A program made the translations under genes and the position numbers. 62,972 nucleotides of DNA from Methylotenera_A sp046594915 (GTDB taxonomy: Bacteria; Pseudomonadota; Gammaproteobacteria; Burkholderiales; Methylophilaceae): contig JBKJRC010000015.1 of assembly GCA_046594915.1 (NCBI GenBank), forward strand, positions 1-62,972. The letters are read 5' to 3'. The stretch's first letter is position 1, and every line of letters begins with the position of its first letter. Under the pieces are notes generated by a model, which did not search any database, was not told where the DNA came from, and saw nothing but the letters and a program-made list of their open reading frames with translations. Shown in pieces: positions 43,193 through 53,250 of this stretch.

Positions 43193-44196
43193 CCGCCGGT
43201 ATGCGACATAAACCGAATCACGGCGGGTTCTGCGCGGCGCAAATCAAAATCGTGGCCTTTGGGTTTAATCGCCATGCTACCTAAAATCGCTGCGATTATT
43301 GGTGCATCATTATTCGGATATTCGCGTAAAAGTGGCATTAAGTCAACTTTGTCTTCTTGCCCCAAGCACAAATATAATTCGCCTTTGCAGGTGATGCGCA
43401 CGCGGTTGCAAGATTCACAGAAATTGTGCGAGTGCGGCGAAATAAAGCCGATTTTAGTGGCAGTGCTAGCCACGCGCCAATAGCGTGCTGGGCCGCCTGT
43501 GGTTTCGGTGCTAGGCAATAATGTGTATTTGTTTTGCAGTAATTTAAGCGTTTCTGTGTTGCTAACAAAAGTACTTTCGCGGCTATGATCCACTTCGCCC
43601 AGCGGCATTTCTTCAATAAAGCTGATATCGATTTTTTTATCTATCGCAAACTGCACTAAATCGGCGGCTTCATCCTCGTTACTGCCGCGCATCAAAACTG
43701 TGTTGATTTTGATGCCTGCAAAACCTGCATCAATGCTCGCTTGTAGACCATCTAATACTTTATCTAAATCGCCTGTACGCGTGATTTTTTTAAAGCGCTC
43801 GGGTTGTAAGCTATCAATGGAAATATTAATACGTTTAACGCCAGCCGATTTTAGCGCAACAGCTTGTTTTTCTAGTTGGCTGCCGTTGGTAGTAAGCACT
43901 AACTCATTTAAGCCTGTTAACTTGCCAACTTGTTCAAATAACCATAAGGCATTTTTGCGCACCAGTGGCTCGCCACCGGTAATGCGCACTTTGCTGACGC
44001 CTAAATTGACAAAAATTTTGACTAAGCGCGCGCATTCTTCAAGACTTAACACCTCATCGCGCGGCAAAAACGTCATGTCTTCACTCATGCAGTAAACGCA
44101 TCTAAAATCGCAGCGGTCGGTAATTGACAGGCGAATGTAATCGACGGTGCGACCGAATTGATCGATTAACTGCTTATTGGTGTCTTTGTTTAACAT
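43189..44196 (-). CDS. moaA: GTP 3',8-cyclase MoaA (radical SAM)
   Basis: First step of molybdopterin synthesis. The 335-residue enzyme has the radical-SAM CxxxCxxC site CDFRCVYC, the GGEPLVRK motif, a C-terminal second cluster with CESCNRVRITCKG and an intact terminal GG (SHTGG). Complete. First gene of the minus-strand Moco operon, divergent from fdsG with a 246-base gap. The partner moaC/moaE are not in the window. Confidence 0.96.
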   Translation of the reverse strand: MLNKDTNKQLIDQFGRTVDYIRLSITDRCDFRCVYCMSEDMTFLPRDEVLSLEECARLVKIFVNLGVSKVRITGGEPLVRKNALWLFEQVGKLTGLNELVLTTNGSQLEKQAVALKSAGVKRINISIDSLQPERFKKITRTGDLDKVLDGLQASIDAGFAGIKINTVLMRGSNEDEAADLVQFAIDKKIDISFIEEMPLGEVDHSRESTFVSNTETLKLLQNKYTLLPSTETTGGPARYWRVASTATKIGFISPHSHNFCESCNRVRITCKGELYLCLGQEDKVDLMPLLREYPNNDAPIIAAILGSMAIKPKGHDFDLRRAEPAVIRFMSHTGG

Positions 44197-44383
44197 GCTG
44201 TAATTCTATGACTTATCCAATGCCAGCACAATTGCGCTTTCATGTTTTGAGTATTGTTAGAGCAATTAAGCCTGCTTAACGTTCTAAATTTGTCGATGAT
44301 TTGCGGCAAGCGATTAAAATATGCCGCATGATGATGAGTTGAATTTTGCTGCAAATACACAGTCACAATAAGCATTGAAGCCG

Positions 44384-44414
44384 CCTATTTGACTTTAACA
44401 AGCTTACAAATAGG
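44384..44414. promoter_or_regulatory. Inverted repeat in the moaA-fdsG gap
   Basis: CCTATTTG (44384-44391) and CAAATAGG (44407-44414) with a 15-base spacer, 40 bases before the fds operon. A perfect 8-bp dyad close to where the fds promoter should lie suggests an operator. Some fds operons are controlled by a LysR-type regulator (FdsR). No regulator gene is present here, so this is inference. Confidence 0.4.
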
Positions 44415-44442
44415 TATATGATTACGCTAAATTTACTCGGTT

Positions 44443-44934
44443 GTGGGGATTCGTGTGGCAAATGCATTAACACCAGAAATACTTAATGAAATTCAACGTA
44501 TTATTGTGCAGCATCGCAATATGCCAGGTGCGTTATTGCCAATTTTGCACGGCATTCAAGACACATTAGGTTATGTGCCGCAAGACAGTTATTTACCCAT
44601 TTCTAAAGCGCTGGCTTTGTCGGTGGCAGAAGTACACGGAGTTGTGACGTTTTATCACCACTTTCGGTCACACCCAGCGGGCAAACATATATTTCAGATT
44701 TGTCGCGCAGAATCTTGCCAAGCGATGGGTTCAGAACAACTGGAAGCGCATATTAAATCATCACTTGGCATCAATTATCATCAAACTACGCAGGATGGCG
44801 CCATTACGCTGGAGCCTGTTTATTGTTTGGGAAATTGCGCATGCTCGCCTAATGTGATGATGGATGACGAAGTGTATGGTCGCATGGATGGCCAAAAAGT
44901 GGCAGAACTGATTAGTGAGGCACGCGCGGTATGA
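44443..44934 (+). CDS. fdsG: NAD-dependent formate dehydrogenase gamma subunit
   Basis: Thioredoxin-like [2Fe-2S] subunit related to NuoE, about 160 residues. Four ligands are seen in ICRAESCQAMG and YCLGNCACSPNVM. It passes electrons to FdsB. Starts are GTG: 44443 as given, or 44455 (GTG after a GGGG ribosome site), which is slightly preferred. Overlaps fdsB by 4 bases. First gene of the fds operon. Confidence 0.92.
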   Translation: MGIRVANALTPEILNEIQRIIVQHRNMPGALLPILHGIQDTLGYVPQDSYLPISKALALSVAEVHGVVTFYHHFRSHPAGKHIFQICRAESCQAMGSEQLEAHIKSSLGINYHQTTQDGAITLEPVYCLGNCACSPNVMMDDEVYGRMDGQKVAELISEARAV

Positions 44935-46541
44935 GCGAACAAGTTAAATTACCTGTCAGGGTATATGTTCCGCGCGATTCCAGCGCTTTATCTTTGGGCG
45001 CTGAGCGCACCGCAAAAGCCATTATTGCAGAGGCGCAAAGACGGGGGCTTGATATTGAATTAATTCGTAATGGTTCGCGCGGATTATTTTGGCTGGAGCC
45101 GTTTGTAGAAGTGGCAACGGAAATGGGCCGCGTCGCCTATGCGCCAGTGCAAGCCAACGATGTGGCTGGCTTATTTGATGCTGATTTTCTGCATCCAGAT
45201 TCAAATACCGCGCGCTTACATCGCCTGAATTTGGGCTTAACTGAATCGTTAACCTGGCTTAAAAAACAGCAGCGTTTAACGTTTGCACGCGTGGGTATTA
45301 CCGATCCTGTTTCGTTAACAGATTACCTGGCACATGATGGCTACAAAGGTTTGCAAAATGCACTTAAATTAACGCCTGCCGAAATCGTTAAAGGGGTGAC
45401 CGATTCAGGCTTACGTGGTCGCGGCGGTGCGGCTTTTCCAACAGGTATTAAATGGAAAACGGTGTTAGATACGCCCAGTGAGCAAAAGTATATCGTTTGT
45501 AACGCCGATGAAGGCGATTCTGGCACCTATTCTGACCGCATGATTATGGAAAATGACCCGTTTGTGTTGATTGAAGGCATGACAATTGCGGGTATCGCGG
45601 TGGGTGCTAACCAAGGCTATATTTATTTGCGTAGTGAATATCCGCACGCGCTTAAAATATTAAATGAAGCGATTGCCAAAGCCGAAGCGACTGGTTATCT
45701 GGGTGAGCATATTTGCGGCTCAAATCACGCGTTTAAATTAGAAGTACGGCGTGCTGCAGGTGCTTATGTGTGCGGTGAAGAAACTTCGATGCTGGAGAGT
45801 TTAGAAGGCAAGCGTGGCTTAGTGCGCTTTAAACCGCCATTGCCCGCCATAGAAGGACTGTTTGGCAAGCCAACCGTTGTGAATAACGTGATTTCACTGG
45901 CAACCATACCGATTATTTTGGACAAAGGCGCGCAGTTTTACGCGGATTACGGCATGGGGCGCTCACGCGGCACATTGCCGATTCAGTTAGCAGGTAATAT
46001 TAAACAGGCTGGTTTGGTTGAGTTGGCGTTCGGCGCTACTTTACGCGAATTGTTGTATGATTTTGGTGGCGGTTCTTTTACAGGCCGACCAATTCGCGCG
46101 GTGCAAGTGGGCGGCCCGTTAGGCGCTTTTTTGCCCGAAAGCCAATTTGATACGCCGCTGGATTATGAAGAATTTAGCAAGATTTGGGCGGTTTTAGGTC
46201 ACGGCGGCATTGTGGCGTTTGATGACACAGTGGATATGGCAAAAATGGCGCGTTATGCGTTTGAGTTTTGTGCCATTGAAAGTTGCGGCAAATGCACGCC
46301 TTGCCGCATTGGCTCGGTACGTGGCGCTGAGGTGATTGACAAGATTATTAACGGTATGGATGTGGATAAAAACACCAAACTGGTGCGCGATTTATCAGAT
46401 ACCATGCTCAATGGTTCACTTTGTGCGCTGGGCGGCATGACGCCTTACCCGGTATTAAGTGCGATGAATCATTTTGCAGAGGATTTTGTGCCAAAAGCCC
46501 AAGCCGCGCCTAAAAAAATTATTGATATAGCTGTAGCCTGA
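44931..46541 (+). CDS. fdsB: NAD-dependent formate dehydrogenase beta subunit
   Basis: NuoF-like flavoprotein that reduces NAD. The 536-residue protein has an N-terminal thioredoxin-like segment, FMN/NADH-binding GLRGRGGAAFPTGIKW and ICNADEGDSGTYSDR, and a C-terminal [4Fe-4S] site ESCGKCTPCRIGS. It overlaps fdsG and precedes fdsA by 25 bases. Confidence 0.95.
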   Translation: MSEQVKLPVRVYVPRDSSALSLGAERTAKAIIAEAQRRGLDIELIRNGSRGLFWLEPFVEVATEMGRVAYAPVQANDVAGLFDADFLHPDSNTARLHRLNLGLTESLTWLKKQQRLTFARVGITDPVSLTDYLAHDGYKGLQNALKLTPAEIVKGVTDSGLRGRGGAAFPTGIKWKTVLDTPSEQKYIVCNADEGDSGTYSDRMIMENDPFVLIEGMTIAGIAVGANQGYIYLRSEYPHALKILNEAIAKAEATGYLGEHICGSNHAFKLEVRRAAGAYVCGEETSMLESLEGKRGLVRFKPPLPAIEGLFGKPTVVNNVISLATIPIILDKGAQFYADYGMGRSRGTLPIQLAGNIKQAGLVELAFGATLRELLYDFGGGSFTGRPIRAVQVGGPLGAFLPESQFDTPLDYEEFSKIWAVLGHGGIVAFDDTVDMAKMARYAFEFCAIESCGKCTPCRIGSVRGAEVIDKIINGMDVDKNTKLVRDLSDTMLNGSLCALGGMTPYPVLSAMNHFAEDFVPKAQAAPKKIIDIAVA

Positions 46542-46566
46542 AAGTTTAGGGCGACTGGAGTAAATT

Positions 46567-49518
46567 ATGGACGACATTAAATATAACCCGAACGAAGCAG
46601 CGCCACACAACAGCTATAATGCGGGCAACAATCACAGCCGCACTGGCTATGATGACCAATTAGATTACGGTACTCCTGCAATCATTTCTGACATTCAAGT
46701 TACACTAGAAATTGATGGCCGCGAAATCACTGTGCCAGAAGGCACCAGCATTATGCGCGCTTCTATTTTGGCAGGCGTCAATGTGCCAAAACTCTGCGCA
46801 ACTGATTCGTTAGAGCCGTTTGGCTCATGCCGATTATGCGTGGTAGAAATCGAAGGCCGTCGTGGCTACCCAGCAAGTTGCACAACGCCGGTTGCGCCTG
46901 GTTTAAAAGTACACACGCAAACCTCAAAATTAGCGGATATTCGCCGCGGCACGATGGAATTATATATTTCAGACCATCCGCTAGATTGCTTAACTTGCGC
47001 GACCAATGGCGATTGTGAATTGCAGGATATGGCAGGCGCGGTGGGCTTACGCGAAGTGCGCTATGGCTATGAAGGCGAAAATCACCTTAGTGCGACAAAA
47101 GATGAAAGTAACCCTTACTTTACTTTTGACCCGAGTAAATGCATCGTGTGTAGCCGCTGCGTGCGTGCATGCGAAGAGGTGCAAGGCACTTACGCATTAA
47201 CCATTTCGGGTCGTGGCTTCGAATCAAAAGTCGCTTCGGGTATCGAGAACTTTAAAGATTCTGAATGTGTATCGTGTGGCGCATGCGTTTCTGCTTGCCC
47301 AACGGCCACATTAATCGAAAAAACCGTCATTGACGCGGGTATACCAGAACATTCCATTACCACTACTTGTGCCTACTGTGGCGTGGGTTGCAGTTTCAAT
47401 GCCGAGATGAAAGGTGAAGAAGTGATTCGCATGACGCCGCACAAAAATGGTGGTGCAAATCATGGACATTCTTGTGTTAAGGGTCGCTTTGCATGGGGTT
47501 ACGCAACGCATCAAGATCGCATTACTACGCCGATGATTCGCAAAAGTATTCATGACGAATGGCAAGTAGTAAGTTGGGATGAAGCTATACAATATGCTGC
47601 CAGTGAAATTAAGCGCATCTCTGGTCAATATGGCAAAGAGGCGATGGGCGGCATTACATCAAGCCGTTGCACCAATGAAGAAGTGTATGTGACACAAAAA
47701 CTAGTGCGCGCAGTATTCGGCACTAATAATGTGGATACTTGCGCGCGCGTCTGCCACAGTCCAACCGGTTACGGTTTGAAACAAACGATTGGTGAATCGG
47801 CAGGTACGCAAACCTTTGATTCGGTGATGAAATCTGACGTCATTATGATTATTGGCGCCAACCCAACCGATGGCCACCCAGTATTTGCCAGTCAAATGAA
47901 ACGCCGTTTGCGCGAAGGCGCAAAACTGATTATTGCTGATCCACGCGCGATTGATTTGGTGGAAAATTCGCCGCATGTGCGTGCAGATTATCACTTGAAT
48001 TTACGTCCTGGTACCAATGTGGCGTTTATTTCTGCGTTAGCGCATGTGGTGGTGACCGAAGGTTTAGTTAAAGAAGATTTTGTGCGCGAGCGTTGTGAGT
48101 GGGATTCGTTTGTGGTGTGGCGTGATTTTGTCGCTAAACCAGAAAATTCTCCAGAAGCATTGGAACAAGTGTTAGGCGTAAAAGCGCAAACCATGCGCGA
48201 AGCTGCCAGATTATTTGCCACGGGAGGTAACGGCGCCATTTATTATGGCTTAGGCGTAACCGAGCATTCACAAGGCTCAACCATGGTGATGGGCATTGCA
48301 AATCTTGCCATGGCAACGGGTAACGTAGGCCGCGAAGGCGTGGGTATTAACCCATTGCGTGGGCAAAATAACGTGCAGGGTTCTTGCGATATGGGCAGTA
48401 TGCCGCATGAATATCCAGGTTACCGCCACGTATCAGATGACGCGACTCGCGCTTTGTTTGAAAGTGCGTGGGGCAGGCCGTTAAGCAACGACCCAGGTTT
48501 GCGTATTCCGAATATGTTAGATCTTGCAGGCGAAGGCAAATTTAAGGCCTTGTATTGCGTGGGAGAAGATATCGCGCAATCTGACCCTAATACACAACAC
48601 GTGACGCATGCATTGGAAAGTATGGAATGCGTGATTGTGCAAGATTTGTTTTTGAATGAAACCGCCATGTATGCACATGTATTTTTCCCGGGCGCTTCCT
48701 TCTTAGAAAAAAGTGGCACATTTACCAATGCTGAACGCCGCATTTCCCCCGTGCGTCGCGTGATGAGCCCCAAAAATGGACATGGCGAACGCGGACTGGA
48801 AGATTGGGAAATTACCGCTAAGTTATCTGCTGCGCTGGGTTATGATATGCATTACAACCATGCTAGTGAAATTATGGATGAAATTGCTGCATTAACGCCC
48901 ACTTTTAAAGGTGTTAGTTTTGCTAAATTAGACGAGTTAGGTAGCGTGCAATGGCCATGTGACGATGAAAATCCAGCTGGTACGCCTACCATGCATATCG
49001 ATGAATTTGTACGCGGTAAAGGCAAATTTTTTATTACACAATATGTACCAACCACTGAAAAAGTTAACGCTAAATTCCCGTTAATATTAACCACAGGCCG
49101 AATTTTATCGCAATACAATGTGGGCGCACAAACGCGTCGCACGCTCAATAATGCTTGGCATGCAGAAGATATTGTCGAAATCCACCCGCACGATGCAGAA
49201 GATCGCGGTATTAACGAAGGTGATTGGGTCGGCATTGCCAGCCGCGCTGGCGAAACGGTTTTACGTGCAACGTTAACCGAGCGCGTGCAAGCGGGTGTTA
49301 TTTACACGACTTTCCACCACCCAGAATCAGGCGCCAACGTGATTACGACAGACAATTCAGACTGGGCCACAAATTGCCCTGAATTTAAAGTTACGGCGGT
49401 GCAGGTGACGCGTGTGAATCAGTTATCGGATTGGCAAAAAGACTATAAAACATTTAGTGAGGCGCAAATTGCGTTTACTGGCAAAAAAACCAGCAAAGTG
49501 ATTAAGCAACCTGCTTAA
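46567..49518 (+). CDS. fdsA: NAD-dependent formate dehydrogenase alpha (catalytic) subunit
   Basis: A 983-residue molybdenum subunit oxidising formate to CO2. The N-terminal ~130 residues hold a [2Fe-2S] domain (CRLCVVEIEGRRGYPASC), then [4Fe-4S] sites (CIVCSRCVRACEEVQG, CVSCGACVSACP), the Mo/W-bis-MGD domain entry CAYCGVGCSF, and Mo ligand Cys in RVCHSPTGYG (Cys, not selenocysteine). C-terminal MGD-binding region ends near 970. Full length. Moco is supplied by the divergent operon. It likely finishes the methanol-to-CO2 route. Confidence 0.96.
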   Translation: MDDIKYNPNEAAPHNSYNAGNNHSRTGYDDQLDYGTPAIISDIQVTLEIDGREITVPEGTSIMRASILAGVNVPKLCATDSLEPFGSCRLCVVEIEGRRGYPASCTTPVAPGLKVHTQTSKLADIRRGTMELYISDHPLDCLTCATNGDCELQDMAGAVGLREVRYGYEGENHLSATKDESNPYFTFDPSKCIVCSRCVRACEEVQGTYALTISGRGFESKVASGIENFKDSECVSCGACVSACPTATLIEKTVIDAGIPEHSITTTCAYCGVGCSFNAEMKGEEVIRMTPHKNGGANHGHSCVKGRFAWGYATHQDRITTPMIRKSIHDEWQVVSWDEAIQYAASEIKRISGQYGKEAMGGITSSRCTNEEVYVTQKLVRAVFGTNNVDTCARVCHSPTGYGLKQTIGESAGTQTFDSVMKSDVIMIIGANPTDGHPVFASQMKRRLREGAKLIIADPRAIDLVENSPHVRADYHLNLRPGTNVAFISALAHVVVTEGLVKEDFVRERCEWDSFVVWRDFVAKPENSPEALEQVLGVKAQTMREAARLFATGGNGAIYYGLGVTEHSQGSTMVMGIANLAMATGNVGREGVGINPLRGQNNVQGSCDMGSMPHEYPGYRHVSDDATRALFESAWGRPLSNDPGLRIPNMLDLAGEGKFKALYCVGEDIAQSDPNTQHVTHALESMECVIVQDLFLNETAMYAHVFFPGASFLEKSGTFTNAERRISPVRRVMSPKNGHGERGLEDWEITAKLSAALGYDMHYNHASEIMDEIAALTPTFKGVSFAKLDELGSVQWPCDDENPAGTPTMHIDEFVRGKGKFFITQYVPTTEKVNAKFPLILTTGRILSQYNVGAQTRRTLNNAWHAEDIVEIHPHDAEDRGINEGDWVGIASRAGETVLRATLTERVQAGVIYTTFHHPESGANVITTDNSDWATNCPEFKVTAVQVTRVNQLSDWQKDYKTFSEAQIAFTGKKTSKVIKQPA

Positions 49519-49532
49519 TTTTAAAAAATTGA

Positions 49533-50402
49533 TTGGTGGCTGTGCAACATTTATCCAAGCAACACCTGTCTAAACCGCTTATTTCGGCAGAGCCAATGAC
49601 GCAAGTTAGCGTGACGCGCTGGCGCAATGGCGCACTGACTGATGCGTTGGATCAAGTGGCGGAAGAAGTGCCAATTGCCTTGGTTTATAATGGTGTATCG
49701 CACGCGGTGATGCTGGCAACGCCACAAGACTTAACCGATTTTGCACTCGGTTTTTCGTTGAGCGAAGGCATTTTACGCGATAAAAGTGATTTGTATGATA
49801 TTGAGGTGGTTGTGCAGTTAAAAGGCATAGAGCTGCAGTTAAATGTGGCAACCGAATGTTTTGTTAAATTAAAAGAGCGACGCCGCAATTTAGTTGGCCG
49901 CACAGGTTGCGGATTATGTGGTGCAGAAAGTTTAGACCAGGCATTGCGTTTACCAGAAATAAATAATGCCACGCAAACTACTGTTAACGCGCTTTTTCAG
50001 CCATTACCTGCAAAAATTATTCAAGCCGCTTTTCAGCAGATTCAAACCAAACAAATTTTACAGCAGGCCACTGGCGCAACGCACGCATGTGCATGGGTCA
50101 ATGCGCAAGGTGAAATAGCATTAATCCGTGAAGACGTAGGCCGTCACAACGCGTTGGATAAACTGATAGGCGGTTTAGTAAAGTTGCCACATCAAGCAGA
50201 AGGTTTTGTACTCACTTCTAGCCGTGCCAGCGTCGAAATGGTGCAAAAAGTGGCAGTGGCTGGCATTGGTGTGTTGGCTGCAATCTCTGCGCCGACAGGA
50301 TTGGCGATACGCATCGCAGAAGCGTACGGCGTCACGTTAATCGGCTTTTTACGCGATAATCAATTTGTAATTTACACACATAAACACCGAATACAGTTTT
50401 AA
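49533..50402 (+). CDS. fdhD: Formate dehydrogenase accessory sulfurtransferase FdhD (FdsC)
   Basis: Sulphurates the molybdenum cofactor before insertion in FdsA. The 289-residue protein has the family cysteine motif GRTGCGLCGAES and later REDVGRHNALDKLIGGL. Start is uncertain: TTG 49533, GTG 49536 and GTG 49542 are in frame and all lack a strong ribosome site. It follows fdsA by 14 bases; operon member. Confidence 0.92.
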   Translation: MVAVQHLSKQHLSKPLISAEPMTQVSVTRWRNGALTDALDQVAEEVPIALVYNGVSHAVMLATPQDLTDFALGFSLSEGILRDKSDLYDIEVVVQLKGIELQLNVATECFVKLKERRRNLVGRTGCGLCGAESLDQALRLPEINNATQTTVNALFQPLPAKIIQAAFQQIQTKQILQQATGATHACAWVNAQGEIALIREDVGRHNALDKLIGGLVKLPHQAEGFVLTSSRASVEMVQKVAVAGIGVLAAISAPTGLAIRIAEAYGVTLIGFLRDNQFVIYTHKHRIQF

Positions 50403-50451
50403 TTTCCAAGTTTAACGATTCCAGGTTCAACAATTTTAAAAGCTTAAATGT

Positions 50452-50673
50452 ATGCAAATAGAACAATTAATCAAAATGGCGAATCAGATTGGTGATTTTT
50501 ATGAATCTTACCCTGATGAAGATCAAGCACAACAAGACATTGCAGGGCATTTAAATAAATTTTGGGCATTGCAAATGCGCCAGCAATTGGCTTTGCATGT
50601 TAAGAATACGCACGGTAAAGGGCTGCATCCCAAAGTAGCTTCTGCTATCGTTTCTCACTTAGATATACAGTGA
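50452..50673 (+). CDS. fdsD: Formate dehydrogenase delta subunit
   Basis: A 73-residue protein. The pattern IEQLIKMANQIGDFYESYPDEDQAQ and the end HPKVASAIVSHL are typical of FdsD, an accessory of the NAD-dependent enzyme needed for full activity. 49 bases after fdhD. Last member of the fds operon. Confidence 0.9.
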   Translation: MQIEQLIKMANQIGDFYESYPDEDQAQQDIAGHLNKFWALQMRQQLALHVKNTHGKGLHPKVASAIVSHLDIQ

Positions 50674-50687
50674 TAAAGCAGTAATAT

Positions 50688-51428
50688 TTGATGGATTTCA
50701 TTATCATAATCCCGCTGATATTTTTAGCAGCATTATTGTTCTCGTCCGTTGGCCATGGTGGTGCATCGGCTTATCTAGCGGTATTCGCGCTTATTGGCAT
50801 GGCGCCAGAACAGATGCGCCCAGCGGCTTTATGCTTAAATGTATTGGTGGCTTCAATCGCGCTATTCAAGTTTTACAAAGTGCGCGCCTTTGATTGGCAA
50901 TTATTGTGGCCGATTGCATTAACTTCTATTCCGATGGCATTTGTTGGCGGCCAAATCACCTTGCCCAGCAACGCTTATAAAGCAATTGTAGGCTTATGTT
51001 TGTTGTATGCTGCCTGGACTATATTTCATCACGCCAATAAACGTGATGATATTGAAGTTAATCCTGTTTCCAAGCCAATATTATTAATACTTGGCGCAAT
51101 TTTGGGCTTACTTTCAGGCGTTACTGGGGTTGGTGGCGGCATATTTTTAAGCCCAATTTTGCTGTATTTTGGCTGGGCTAAGACCAAAGTAATCTCTGGC
51201 GTAGCGGCTGCATTTATTTTAGTTAATTCAATTTCGGGCTTAACTGGCGTGTTAATAAAATCCAGCGTATTGCCTGCAGGTTTAGTTTATTGGGCGATAG
51301 CGGCGGTGATTGGCGGCTTTATCGGGGCAGAGTTTGGCAGTAAAAAATTGTCGAATCCGACTATTAGAAAGTTACTGGCTTTGGTGTTAGTTTTTGCAGG
51401 CAGTAAAATGTGTCTGGCAGTGATTTAA
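50688..51428 (+). CDS. TSUP-family permease (TauE/SafE-like)
   Basis: A 246-residue inner-membrane protein with 7-8 helices. The tandem halves of the family show as SSVGHGGASAYLAVFALIG and GAILGLLSGVTGVGGGIFLSP, which align with each other. TSUP members export sulphite, sulphonates or other organic anions. It starts 14 bases after fdsD and may be co-transcribed, so an anion linked to formate metabolism is conceivable. The substrate is unknown. Confidence 0.85.
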   Translation: MMDFIIIIPLIFLAALLFSSVGHGGASAYLAVFALIGMAPEQMRPAALCLNVLVASIALFKFYKVRAFDWQLLWPIALTSIPMAFVGGQITLPSNAYKAIVGLCLLYAAWTIFHHANKRDDIEVNPVSKPILLILGAILGLLSGVTGVGGGIFLSPILLYFGWAKTKVISGVAAAFILVNSISGLTGVLIKSSVLPAGLVYWAIAAVIGGFIGAEFGSKKLSNPTIRKLLALVLVFAGSKMCLAVI

Positions 51429-51432
51429 GTGA

Positions 51433-53088
51433 TTATGAAGTATTACGTTGAAATAATCTAAAGCCTTCACGGCGCTCACTAATGCGTTTTCCGCTCCAGA
51501 TAAGCGTCCAGTCTTGGCCAGGCTCAAGTTTCCCCCGACCCTTTTCATCTTGAATCAAATACAGATCACAATTTAAATTCTGTTCCGTTTCAAACGCCTG
51601 CGTTTTAACATTGGCGTAATAGTGCAATAAATCGCGTTGCGCTTCACCCAAATGATTGCTGGTGATGCAAGCGTATCGCTCTGGTAATACATTTTTTAAC
51701 TGCGTGAACACCGCGCCATAACTACGCGCAGAATCAATCATCGGCAGCCATAATGTCATCAGCAAAGTCCACACGCAAGTCATGCCAATTGCCCAATTGG
51801 TGGCGCTGGAACGGTTGGAATGTTGCGAGCGGAATATCGCCAATAGCCAAATTAAACTGACTGCAACTGCCAGAATCACTGCAACCAAACTGAAATTGAG
51901 TTGCGTCATGCCCGATAAAAATGTCAGTCTTTCTTTAATTTTGACTGGGTTTCCAGTGATCATGGCAATCCAGCCTAGCCAAATTAAACTAGTCATTAAT
52001 CCAAACAGAATTAAGCCAAACCAGTTGAGTGCACCTGCGGTACCGCGTTTTAAGGTTTCAATGCTACCACCAGCCATCGCCGTGAGCGGTATTAATAAAG
52101 GCAAGGTAAATATCTCTTTGGATTCTGCGCCTAAGCCAATTAATGCCCAAGCAACGATGGCAAAGGTAAGAATTAATTGAAATTTTGGTTTAATCAACAG
52201 CTGTGCACGATAACGCCAAACTCCCCAAATCGCCAAAGGCAGCGCGGGCCAGGCATACCATAGCAATGTTTTTAGAAAATAAACGTGATAAACCTGCTGG
52301 AATTGTGCAACGGACTGCAGCCACCAGGCATTAAAAAGGTCGGGCTGGTAAATTAAACATAAAACTGGCCAAGCAATTAAAAAAGGGCTGGCTACTATAA
52401 GTGATAATGCAATCACGTAAAAATAACTTTTGTGACGCCATGGCGCAAACAGGCAAGGAAGTAGCAAACAGGTAAGCGTTAAAATCAATAAAGGTAGCAG
52501 TCCTGTGGATAAAAAGCTGATGCCGAGCCCACCGCCCAGTAAAACGCTGGCACGATATGGCCGCCTTTTGCTGAGTGCCAGCGCATAAAATCCTGTGGCT
52601 AAGCCTGCCAAACTGGATACGGCAGGCGTTAATGTGTGTGCGCTGACAATTAAGCCTAATGAACCCATTAACACAAAAGTGGTTTGTCGGCCTGCACCTT
52701 TGCCCCAAAGTTCGCGTCCGGCCATGCCTGTCATCAGTAAAGTAATCAACATCCATAAACCAGTGGCGATGCGCGCCCCATCGTGTAGCGGTAATATCGG
52801 CTGGAGCGTTTTGGCCAATAAAGCGGCGCTTATATAAAATAGCGGCGGATTAACAATTTGCGGGTTGCTGGCAGAATTGGGCGCAAGATATTGGCCAGCA
52901 TCTATAACATTTTTTATCGTGCTGATAGTATGAGATTCGAAGGGTTTCCAAGGCGCATGGCCGATTAAACCCATAAATAACCACACTGCGCATAGCACTA
53001 ACAACAGATGCGTTTTGGCCCTATCCCCGATGCGCGCTCGCGGAGTCGACATATTGCCTTGCCAGTCGTGATCTAAATCAAAGCGCAT
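51433..53088 (-). CDS. Glycosyltransferase family 39 / ArnT-like membrane protein
   Basis: A 551-residue multi-spanning protein (about 11-12 helices). It resembles ArnT/PMT-like lipid-linked glycosyltransferases: N-terminal segment GLIGHAPWKPFE with the conserved acidic loop, then NPPLFYISAALLAKTLQP. The C-terminal ~110 residues form a periplasmic domain (ERYACITSNHLGEAQRDLL). A donor and acceptor cannot be predicted; lipid A sugars are typical for this family. Convergent with the TSUP gene, gap of 4 bases. Confidence 0.78.
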   Translation of the reverse strand: MRFDLDHDWQGNMSTPRARIGDRAKTHLLLVLCAVWLFMGLIGHAPWKPFESHTISTIKNVIDAGQYLAPNSASNPQIVNPPLFYISAALLAKTLQPILPLHDGARIATGLWMLITLLMTGMAGRELWGKGAGRQTTFVLMGSLGLIVSAHTLTPAVSSLAGLATGFYALALSKRRPYRASVLLGGGLGISFLSTGLLPLLILTLTCLLLPCLFAPWRHKSYFYVIALSLIVASPFLIAWPVLCLIYQPDLFNAWWLQSVAQFQQVYHVYFLKTLLWYAWPALPLAIWGVWRYRAQLLIKPKFQLILTFAIVAWALIGLGAESKEIFTLPLLIPLTAMAGGSIETLKRGTAGALNWFGLILFGLMTSLIWLGWIAMITGNPVKIKERLTFLSGMTQLNFSLVAVILAVAVSLIWLLAIFRSQHSNRSSATNWAIGMTCVWTLLMTLWLPMIDSARSYGAVFTQLKNVLPERYACITSNHLGEAQRDLLHYYANVKTQAFETEQNLNCDLYLIQDEKGRGKLEPGQDWTLIWSGKRISERREGFRLFQRNTS

Positions 53089-53203
53089 TTGTTTTCTTAT
53101 TTAATCGATGTTGATATTTTAGCACTGGTTATTTTAATGCGGATTAAATTTGAGTTAACCCATTAAAACACTCAAAAAAATACACAGTTACAAGCATCAA
53201 AAT

Positions 53204-53230
53204 AAAAAAGGCAGCTAAGCTGCCTTTTAT
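53204..53230 (-). terminator. Terminator after rpmE2
   Basis: AAAGGCAGC-TAA-GCTGCCTTT hairpin with A/T runs on both sides; on the minus strand it follows the L31 stop by about 20 bases. Confidence 0.8.
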
Positions 53231-53250
53231 TAAAAATCGTGCCTGTAAAA

